DNA of 41,378 nucleotides from Wuchereria bancrofti. Its lineage: Eukaryota; Nematoda; Chromadorea; Rhabditida; Onchocercidae. The notes beneath the pieces are model-generated. The model saw only the letters and a program-made list of their open reading frames with translations, had not been told where the DNA came from and ran no database searches. Each line of letters begins with the position of its first letter. Within the stretch, counting starts at the first letter, position 1. Below are positions 29,220 to 41,200 of the stretch, piece after piece. The position numbers and the translations under genes are program-made. The DNA is taken from contig SSBO01000007.1 in NCBI GenBank assembly GCA_005281725.1, positions 6,403,388-6,444,765 of the forward strand, written 5' to 3'.

Positions 29220-32200
29220 GTAAATTAGATATTATTTTTGTTAATAAATAATATTTTTTTTTATTGTTTCACTGCTATATTTACTTTTTTTGTTTGTTTA
29301 TTTGTTTGTTTGTTTGTCTGTTCTAGCCTCTTTTATTTCAAGTTTTAAAAATTTGATAAATGATTAAATTTAATTTATTATAAATTAACAAGAGAAAATA
29401 AGCACTAATTTTAAATAGAAATAGCAATAACACAGTGTAAAAAAATTCATTATTGATATAAGGTAACTAAATATTGAAGTTTAATAATAGATGATGCAAT
29501 TATTATGAATTTAATTTACTTGCAGTCAGCTGTTTGATATTCTAATGCTTTAGTTAAAATAACACATTTTAATAAAATATTCAGATACATAAATTTAAAG
29601 TCAAATGTATAAATTTAAACTTTGATTTTGAAGAAAATGAATATAATTTCGTCATAATTTACATTAAATATTCAATTAAGTTTTCTAATAGCTATGAACG
29701 AATAAAGCGAAAAAAAATGAAACAATAATAGCATAAAGAAAAGTTTAACATAATCTTATAAGTTAATAAAAAAAGAAAGAATGAGACTTTATAAAATTAT
29801 TTCATTCAGACAGAAATAATTGCATTTCGTCATTTATAAAGGATGAAAAAAAAGACTTATATTGACAACTATAAGTTAATAATTAGACGGATGTTACGTT
29901 TCATTTATGATTATTTAATAAATCATTTAAGAAAACTGATTGCAATGAAATTTATTGAAAGAGAATAGAAAGGAAATGAAATTAACAAGAAAAGAAAAAG
30001 GAATTTTTTTTTTTTTTTTGAGAAATAATTATACCTAATCCCTCAATTAACTGAAGTTAGAGTTAAAATTTGAAAAGAAAAACGATGAATTGAAATGTTT
30101 ATAACAAATTTTTTTTTAAAAAAATTATTCTTTTCAAACAAAAAATTTGCTTTGAAAAAATGTTTTGAAAATTTCAAACTTTCTTGTTTTTCTCCTCAAA
30201 TGAACTAGCGATGAGAAAAATCGTTTCAATTTAAATCATTCATTTTTCAACTTTTATTTTTTGCTTTGTTTTTTTCCTTTTTTAAATTTTTACTTCCCAT
30301 CCATTGCAAGTATATCTTTCATTCATTCAAGCATAGCTAATTCATTTGAGAACAAAATAAGTTTGAAGTATACGGTATACCATTTTGTACGATGCTATAT
30401 ACGGTATTACCGTAATCAATATGAAATAAGGTCTAATATCACGCAAAAAAAAAAACAGCAGTGTTATATGTAATATTTCTCCAATTTAAGTCATTCATTT
30501 TTCAATTTTTTAAAACATTTTTTCAAAGCAAAATTTATATTTTTATAATTTTATATAATTTGAGAACAAAGTAAGCCTGAAGTTTACGGTACTGCCATAT
30601 CTAGTTAAGTTATCCAAGCACTATAAAAAGTATATCAAAACATTATTATCTTATCACTTGTTGTTTGGATATTAATCACCAATGACAGCGAAATTTTAAA
30701 ATTTAATAAGATAATTAAATTAGAGATTCGTTCCAAAGTTCCTTCTGGTGAGCTAAGTATGTTTCCGGCAAGTTTTACTTAATATGCGAAATAAAGTCCA
30801 AAAAACTGAAGAGATAATTTAATTAGTCATTCAGCTTTTCATCTCAAAAGGCCAATAGATAATTTGCTTTCTTACTAATTAAACTTAATTTTATTCTCAA
30901 TTCATTTATTCAATCACTTATTCACGCTTCATTATGGATTTTATAAGCTAAAGATAGGAAATGCATCGGCTTATTATTATTTTCAAAATTTCTAAATTAC
31001 TGGGTATTTTGTTTACAAATTTCAACTTTCGTTTTTCCATTTCAAGGGGACTTAAAACGATTAAAGTATATGTTTGCTTTCAGATTAATTTGATGTTCGT
31101 TTTTAACCGAAAGTACAATTTCATAATAATTTATGCTACTTAAATATATTTATTGCTTTAGGAAATTCTCAATCTTTCAAACAAAACAAAATCAGATTTT
31201 TCAATGTTTTGAATATAAAAAATTAAAGCAAAAAAAGGGGAAAATTAATGAATTACTGAATTATAACTAAAAAATCAATTAATTGCTTCATTTATCTTTT
31301 TTTTTTATTTTGGAAATAGTCTCGCATCTTATTGATTATTACTGAACTGATTACGAGCAATTAATTGATTTTACATTATTAGTAAATCGTTAATATGAAA
31401 TAAAAAAGATTGATTAAATCGTATTCATGATTTTAGTTTGAATAAAACTTGGTAAATTCAGGCAAAAGAAAGAAAAAAACGATTCCATAATTAATTAAAT
31501 TTAGATCAACAAAATTTTATCCTTTGGAAAATGGATGAAATATATTTTGATTTCTTTTTTCTAACTAATAACAATTTGTTCTTATTATATTTATGTTAAC
31601 AATATTATTTTTTCTAAAATTGCTATCATCTGTGCTATTTAAATTAAATTCCTATTTAAATTTATGCTAATAATACTATCATTTTTTCAAACTACTATTA
31701 TTTAAACTTTTGATGAATTAATTCATTCATTTTCTCCTTATTTTAGGACAAGATTCGTCTACTGCAAGAAGATCTCGAATCCGAACGTGAACTTCGAAAT
31801 AGAGTAATTGTTTTTTTTTTTTTTCTCTTATCATAGTAAACATTCAAAAAAAAAAAACATTTATTACTAAAATAAAATATAAAAAATTTGAATTTTTTTT
31901 CATCATAAATCAAAAAATTTTGTTCAGATTTTGTAGGAAAATTAAGTTAATCAAATAGTTTAATAAATTTTTTTTTCAATTTTAAAACTTAATAAAATTT
32001 TTATCATTGTAAGATATTTATTTAGCAAATATATTAATATATATATCTAACAATTTCAGATCGAACGAGAAAGGGCTGACCTTAGCGTACAACTGATAGC
32101 ATTAACGGATAGACTTGAAGATGCGGAAGGTACCACTGATAGCCAGGTAAAATATGATATAATGTAATTGAATATCAAATATAATATGATTTAAAATTAT

Positions 32201-35200
32201 TTAAAATAATTTAATATACGATATGAAATGATTTATCAGTGTGTTCTAAATGATAAAAAAATAGCTTATCAGATGTGATATATGAATAAAATGAATTTCT
32301 TAAATGTAATTTCATGATATGAAATAGCTTATCAGGTGTATCAGGTATAACATATGATGCATGATAACTTATCAGATATCAAATAATTTAAAATATATTT
32401 TATCATAATATAAAACAATATAAGTCTATTAATTATTAACTTATTTTGCTTATACAAATTTTCTTTTTTCTCTACTTTTCTTTTTTTTTGATATAAAATA
32501 GCTTATCAGATATAAGATGTGATACATGATAACTTATCAGATATAAAATAATTTAAAATATATTTTATCATAATATAAAATAATATAAGTCTATTAATTA
32601 TTAACTTATTTGTTTAGGATTATTAACTTATTTTGCTTATACAAATTTTGTTCTTTTTTTATTTCTTCTTTTTTTTGTTTACTTTTTATTTGTAACATTT
32701 AGATCGAATCAAATCGTAAACGTGAAGCGGAATTGCAAAAGTTACGTAAACTTTTGGAAGAGTCACAATTAGAAAATGAAGATGCAATGAATGTTTTACG
32801 TAAGAAACATCAAGATGCATGTCTTGATTATGCTGAACAAATTGAACAATTACAAAAGAAAAATTCAAAGTTTGTTTTTTTTTTTTTATTTCATTTATTT
32901 GTTGTTTAATTTTTATAAAATTTTACTAATTTTTTTTTCAAAAAACTTTTTCTGAAAATGAAAAAAAAAAAAAGGAAAAAGAAAAAGTATATCCTTTTAA
33001 AATGATTAATACGAGAAATTTCAGCATTTTTAATCCATTTAATTCATTTTCTTTTTTCAATCATCTTTTAAAGAAGTAAAAAAAAAAGTTCTTTTTTCCT
33101 ACTTTTTTCTTTTTACTTTTAAAACCTAAATAGTTGCTAATAATGATTAGTAAAGAAGAAGAAAAAGAAGAATGAAAGAGATGAGAAAGTGTGATAAATT
33201 GAAAAAGCGATTTATTTGTTAAAATTTTGTAGTAATGAATGAAATAATACTAAGAAATGAAATTAGCAGTTTTAGTTTAGTTAAAACTTTCTTACATTTT
33301 TCTCCTTCTTTTTCGCTTTTAGTTTAATGATTAGTTTTAAAAATGCAAAAAAAAAAAAGAAAAAATGCGAAATAACAATTGGCTTATTGTTCCGTTTTTT
33401 TATAAAAAAAAATTTCTTTTTCCTTAAAAAAAAAAAAGAATGGAAAGTAATTGAATGGAAAAATTAACACTTTTATTGTTTTTCTCTTTAATTTTTAATT
33501 AATGCAAAAAAAAAGAAGAAAAATGAGGAAAGAAAATGGAAGTAATTAGTAATATTTAGAATTAAATATAATACTTATCATTTTAACAATCTTTTCATTT
33601 GTTGATTATAAATGTATATTAGTTATTTACATATTTGTAAAACACAGAAATGAAAGAAAAAAAAGAAGGAAAGAAATTTTTTTTTTAAAAAAATCAGTTA
33701 TCACAAAGGAAAGATTTGTTTTGCTTAATGAATTAATTGCGTATTCCTCTTTTTTTCTCTAGTAATTTAATGAAATGAAATAATATTATAGGAATTAATT
33801 TTTTTTCTCTTGATTAATATTATCATTACAATTATAATATTTGATATTTTATCAATAATTTCGGCATTTAATTGATTTAATTATGATAGCATTTTGAATT
33901 ATTTTGAGCTTTAAAATTCAGTGAAACAAAAATACAAAGATCTTTCACTTCCTTTGGATTTTTACGCTTTTGCAAGCAAACCAAAGTTTGAAAAGTTATA
34001 ATTTTTACCAAATAAAATTGTTTTTTGCAAAAGACAGATTTTAGAATTTAGAAAACGATTTGCAGTATGAAATATCTTAGGTATTGCAGCTAACAGTGAA
34101 ATTCAAAAAAAAAAAAACATGCTTTTTCTTTTAAGTTTGATTAATTACAAAGAAATTTTTGTTAAATTAAAATTAAAACAATAGCTGTTAATGATAATTA
34201 GCACTAGAAGTAATTTTGTGATAAAGAAATGAACATGAATGGATGCATATATGGGATTATAAATTTCACCTTTTCAAATTATAAATTTTCATTAAATTAG
34301 AAATTAAATTTTTAAAATTTCAAAAACGGTTTCTCTAAGTAAATGAAAAACATTTATACATTGGTATAGATGTTTATAAATGTATGTAAATGTTATTAAA
34401 CAGATTTTAACTTAACTATTTAATATTGTTTATCATTTCAAAAAAAAGCAATGATAAGAACAATAGTGATTATTAAATTTAATATGTAGAAAAAGTAAAT
34501 TTCAAAATTAATTTCTCTCAATAAATGGAAAATATTTGTATATTAACATTAAACAGATTTTAATTTAACTATTTAATATTGTTTATCATTTCAAAAAAAA
34601 AGACAATGATGATAAAAAACAATAGTGATTATTAAATTTAAAAAAGTTATATTTTACAAATTAATAATAATGTAATAAATTTAAAATTTCTTCAAAAGTA
34701 AAAAAAGAAACAAACCATTTTTTGAATTGTTTGAAATTTTAGGATTGATCGTGAACGTCAACGTCTGCAACATGAAGTAATTGAGCTTACTGCAACAATT
34801 GATCAACTTCAAAAGGATAAGGTAATATTTTCTTTCTTTCCCTTTCTTTTTTAAGCTTTTAATTTTTGATTGTAATGTTTTGATAACGAAATGATTAATG
34901 ATATCATTTAAATATTACAAAAAAAAAAAAAAAAAGAAAGAAAAAAAGATGGAAAATAGAAAGAAAATGAAATGAAAAGAAAAAAGTATATATATATATA
35001 GATATAAAAGATTAAATGGTGGATTAAAAGTGGAAAAAAAAAAGGAAGAAAAGAATTTTGTTCATTTCATTTTCATTTTTAAAAGTGATATTTTTAAATC
35101 CTGAAATGAATCTTTCTTTTCTACTTTTCTTTTTCAAAAAGCAAAAAATGAAATTAAAAAAAAAAAAGCGGAAAAAAATGAAACGAAACAAAACAAAACA

Positions 35201-38200
35201 GTGATTAAATTCTTATAATATCATTCTATTTTTGTTTTTAATTTTGTGAACTCAATCGGAATAATAATATATGCAATTTGATAAATTGCCCAAACAAAAA
35301 AAAAAAAGCGAAAAAATTCTCCTTTTTTTTCTTTTTAAAAAAAACAAGTAAAAATTAAAAGAAATTTACAAAAATGAAAAAATGAAATTTAGCTTAAAGA
35401 AGAAAATGAAAGATTTAGTTGAATTTTTCTTTAAAAAAAAAATGTAAATAAAAGGAATGTTGTCATTTTCCTCTTTTTTTGATTGAGAAAATGCGAAGAA
35501 ATGAGAAATTAGATAGATTTTAAAGCTTATTCTTAAATTTTAGATGATCAATGATCAAATATAGCTTTTAAATGATTATTTTGTTTTGAATTCATTCTTT
35601 TTTTTTTTTTTTGTTTCATTGTAGAAGTTGAAATATGAAATGAGAAGAAGAAAGAAATAGGAATGAACGAATGAATCAAAAAATAAACAAAATACTAATT
35701 GTTTAGCAAATAAAAATTGAATACTGAATGAACTGCAAATAGGAAATTGAAATGTGACAAACGGAATAACAATAAATTTTAGGTGAATAACTGACAATAG
35801 CTTGTCAAATTGTGCATTTCGTTTAATCAACAAAAATTCAATTTTATACCAAAAAAAAAAAATGAATATTTTACATTTGAAAAAAGAAGAAAAAAAATTG
35901 TCTAAAATCAATATTTATTTATTAAATTTTATTCCTTTCTTATATTAAAAAATATAAAATATTTAAAGATAAAAATACACTTACAACATATTTCATCTTT
36001 TTTCTTATCATAAATATATTGTGAAGAGGAAATTGTTTAAATTCGATATTTATAAATTTATCTGATTATTTGTTTTATTTATTTTTATATCAAAATATAA
36101 ATTATGGATCAAATTATTAAAGTATAATTGTAATAAATTTTACTTTTACTTAACAAATGAAAAGGAAAATGAAATTTAAGAACGAGAAAAGAGAAAATGA
36201 TATTTTTGCAAATAAAAAATTTTTAAATTTAACAGAAATTGATTTAAAAAAAAATGAAATAAAATGGACGAAAACGAAACATACTTATTACTTTGCATAT
36301 TGAACGTTTATTTGGAATAGTTTAATAAATAAAAAAAGAAAAAGAAAAACAAATATAAAAAAAAATTTATTTAATTCAGCAATTTTGTTTATTTTTTCTG
36401 TTTCATTTTATAACATTTTAAACGTAAATATTAAAAATGGGAAAAAACGAATAGTGGAAAAAATATTTTTTAACATTTGTAAGAGATTTTTTAATTTTTT
36501 TTTAGAAGAAAATAATTAAATAAAAGTTTAAATAAAAGAAAACTAAATAAAAGAAAAATTTATTATTGCTTAATCTTATTTAATTGTTATTTCAATCTCA
36601 AACAATCTTACGTTTTTCATTTTTTTTTTCAAATTTAAGAAAAAATTACCACCAATTTTTCTCTTTTTTTTTAGCGGTTAAAATTTAATTTTCAAAAATT
36701 TTCAGCAAACATTGTAAATTTGTATAAATTGAAAATATGCTTTTAAATGATAAATGGATAACAGCTGTTAATGTTTTTTTTTTCCTAGTTTTTAAAAGAA
36801 TTTTTCACTTTTCTTTTTTTTTGCAAAAGAAAATTTTGTAAAGTGTATTTTGTTAGATGAACAATTCGTCTAAAATATACGCTAAAAATAACTTTCAATC
36901 ATTTTCACTAACTTTAAACATTTTTTTTTTACTTTCAAAGTAAAGTTTTTCTTTTTTGTCTTTTTTTCTGATGACATTTTAAAATGCATTTGATAAAATT
37001 ATTGCTTAGCTAAATTAATTAAATGTTAATTAATAAATAAATTTAAATCAATTTATAGCATGTGGCGGAAAAAGCAGCGGAACGTTTTGAAGCGCAAACA
37101 ATCGATTTAAGCAATAAGGTGGAAGATTTGAATCGACATGTAAATGATTTAGCCCAACAGCGCCAACGTTTACAAGCGGAAAATAATGATCTTCTTAAAG
37201 AGGTTAAAAATTATTTGATATGATAATTTTTTTTTTCTTAACACTATTAATTTTCAATTATTAATTATCATTTTTAATATTACAAAAAATAAAGAAAAAG
37301 AAATGTTCAGTAATATGAAATTGATATAAATTTACAATACAGTAAATTAATTAATTAATTTATTTGTTATTTTATTTTAGGTTTTAAACTTATCCAATCA
37401 ACCAATTAATTAATTTATTTATTTATTTATTACTTCATTTTAGATTCATGATCAAAAAGTACAATTGGATAATTTGCAACACGTCAAATATCAACTTGCG
37501 CAACAACTCGAAGAAGCACGTCGACGTTTGGAAGACGCTGAACGTGTATGTTTTCTTTTTTTCGTCTTCTTCTTCTATTCATATAGGTTTTTTTTTTTTA
37601 AATTTCATTTCCAAAAAAAAATAAACAAATCATTTAATTGTTGAATTAAATTGTAAAGAAAAATATATATAAAATAATTAAATTACAAGAAAATTAAAAT
37701 TTTTGATTGTTAATTTTGAATAAAGAAAGAAATAAATGATTAAAGATTAACATATTTTTCTCTCTCTCCCCCTCTCCTTTTTTAAATACTATTTTTCTTC
37801 TTTTATATTTTTAAATTTTAATTTTTCATTTTCATTTTGTTTGTCTTTTTTTTTTTTTCAGGAACGTTCTCAACTTCAAGCACAACTTCATCAAGTACAA
37901 TTGGAATTAGATTCTGTTCGTACAGCATTAGATGAAGAATCAGCAGCTCGTGCAGAAGCTGAACATAAACTTGCATTAGCAAATACTGAAATTACTCAAT
38001 GGAAAAGTAAATTTGATGCTGAAGTTGCTCTTCATCATGAAGAGGTTAACAATTTTTTTAATTTTATATAAAATTATTTTTGAAAATATCCATTACATAT
38101 ATCTTTTTTTTTTTTAATTTTGTAATTTTAAAATTATTCTGTAATTTAAAATATTTATAATTATTAAATATTATTTTTATAAGTTTATAACTTTTGATTT

Positions 38201-41200
38201 TTCTAATCATTTAGATTGATTATATATTTTAATTTTGTAATTTTAAAATTATTCTGTAATTTAAAATATTCATAATTAATGAATATTATTTTCATAAGTT
38301 TATTATTGCTACTATTTTGAATGATTTATTTCATTTATTTGATTTTCCTAAGAAAATAAAAAAAAAAAGAATTTTTTGTATTTACATATATTTTTTGCAA
38401 TTATTAAAAAAAAAACATAACGATTATCATTATTAACTCAATTTTGTTTAAAATTAATTATAAATTATTTCATTTTTAAACTATACTGAATTATTTTCTG
38501 TTTCTGTCCTGTTTAGTTTGAAATTTTTTTTTTCAATTTAAATTAAACATTCTTAATTTGTTTTATTCTCTGCTTCCCTTCTTTTTTTTTTAAATTAATT
38601 GAAAATTATTTCATTTTTAAATTACACTGTTTTTTCTCTTTCTCTGTTCAATTTTGTTTAGTTCAAAATTTTCTTTTTGTCAATTTAAATTAAACATTCT
38701 TAACTCTTTTTTATTATTTATTTATTTATTTACTTTTGTTTCAGGTTGAAGATTTACGAAAGAAAATGCTACAAAAACAAGCAGAATATGAAGAACAAAT
38801 TGAAATAATGTTACAAAAAATTTCACAACTTGAAAAAGCTAAATCACGTTTACAAAGTGAAGTTGAAGTACTTATTGTTGACTTGGAAAAAGCACAAAAT
38901 ACAATAGCAATTCTTGAACGTGCTAAAGAGCAATTGGAAAAAACTGTCAACGAACTGAAAGTAACAATCTTTTATTATTTCTCTAATAAATGTTTAATTT
39001 TTTAAATGTAAAATTAATGAATTTAAATTTATTAATTAAATGTAATTTAAAATTGTATTAATTTTAACTATATGAAATATTTTCAAATTTTTTTTTGTTT
39101 TCTTTTCATCTTTTACAACATTTTTATCATTTATTCATTGTTTTTTTTTTTTTTTTTTTTGTTTTTTAAATTAAAATTGAAATATAATAATGCAAATTTT
39201 GAGGTTCGTATTGATGAACTTACCGTTGAACTTGAAGCAGCACAACGAGAAGCTCGTGCAGCATTAGCAGAATTACAAAAAATGAAAAATTTATATGAAA
39301 AAGCGATAGAACAAAAGGAAGCATTAGCACGTGAAAATAAAAAATTACAAGGTTATACTTTTTTTCTTTTTTTTTTTTCAATTAAATAATAATTAATAAA
39401 CAAATAAATGAAGAAAACAAAAAGTAAGAAAATTAGAGAGAAAATTGTTCAAATTATTAATTATAATAAAGAAAATTTTTCATTAAAAAGTTTTAATTAA
39501 ATGAAAAAAATTTAATTTTACAAAAAAAAGAAAAAATTGAAAAATGCAAAAAAAAAAATTTCAATAATTTTTTTTTCAGATGATTTACATGAAGCTAAGG
39601 AAGCACTTGCTGATGCAAATCGTAAATTGCATGAGCTTGATCTTGAAAATGCTCGATTAGCTGGTGAAATTCGTGAATTGCAAACAGCGCTAAAAGAATC
39701 AGAAGCAGCACGACGTGATGCAGAAAATCGCGCGCAACGTGCACTTGCTGAATTGCAGCAACTTCGCATCGAAATGGAACGTCGTTTGCAAGAGAAAGTA
39801 TGAAATTATTGGAATGAATTTTTGAAAAAATTAAAATTGTATTTTGTAAAAAAAAAAAGAAAAAGACGAAAGCATTTTCTTTTCATATGAACTCATTAAA
39901 ATTATTTTAAATTACTTTAAAAAAAAGGAACGTTTACACAATCATGTTAATATTAATTAAATAAAATAAGCTAATTAATTTGGTGCTAATTAATTAATTA
40001 ATTAATGCAATGATGTGTTAAATTTTAGGAGGAAGAAATGGAAGCACTTCGTAAGAATATGCAATTTGAAATTGATCGTCTTACAGCTGCATTAGCTGAT
40101 GCTGAAGCACGTATGAAAGTAAGTTTACAAAAAAATTTTTATTTTTAAAAAAAATTTTAATAATAAAAGAATAATTAAAAAAATTTTTCACTCTTTTATC
40201 AATTAATTAATTCAAATAAAAATTGGATTTAAAAAAGAAAAAACTTTTTTTTCTTTGATTTCAGGCAGAAATTTCACGTTTGAAGAAAAAATATCAAGCG
40301 GAAATTGCTGAACTTGAAATGACCGTTGATAATTTAAATCGAGCAAATATTGAAGCGCAAAAGACAATCAAAAAACAAAGTGAGCATCTTAAAGTGTTGC
40401 AAGCATCACTTGAAGATACACAACGTCAATTGCAACAAACTCTCGACCAGGTATGATTAATTTTTTTTTTTTTAAATTAGATAATAAAATGCAAAATTAA
40501 ACTATTCATAATTAACGTAATATTTACCAAAATGTCTTATTGTATATTATCAATGTCTTTTATCAAATTAATTTTTATCAACGATCATTGTTATCACTTC
40601 TTGATATCTTTTACCTAGAAAAATAAAGAAATCCTAATCCAAAAATCCAATAAAGTATTAATAATTTTTTTTTTTAAATCATATTTCAAAAAAAAAATCA
40701 TAAATTCTTTTTCATTGAGAACAAAAAAAGAAATTTTTTTTTTGTAGAATTAATATGCAATAATTATCATTCTTATTTAAAATTCAAATAAATTAGTATT
40801 AAATTTTTATTTATTCAAAATTGTTAAATTTTCAATAAAATTAATTATATTTTATAACAGTGAAAGAAATGAAAATTGAGCAAAATTTTTAATTTTTATT
40901 TTTTCTTTTTCTTTTTATAATTTCACACAAAAAAAAAGCGATTAATGAATTTTTTTTTTAATTCTTATAAAATTCTCAAGGATTTTTTCTATTTGAAATT
41001 TAATAAAATTATTATAACAAAAAAATTTTTTTAGTATGTAGAAGTGCTTTTTTTCTCTCTCTCTTGCTCTCTCTCTCTTTATTTACAAAATGTTTAATTA
41101 TTTTACGAAATAAAATGAAATGTGAAAATTTTTATAGTATGCTTTGGCGCAACGTAAAGTGTCAGCACTAAGTGCGGAATTGGAAGAATGCAAAGTTGCG

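Noticed and set aside
35576..35911. 111-codon minus-strand frame
   Set aside because: Phe/Ile/Lys-rich, inside paramyosin intron 5, no motif; the hydrophobic look comes from base composition.
38741..39769. Minus-strand Ser/Cys/Ala-rich frames at 38741-38950 and 39518-39769
   Set aside because: Antisense shadows of paramyosin exons 9 and 11.
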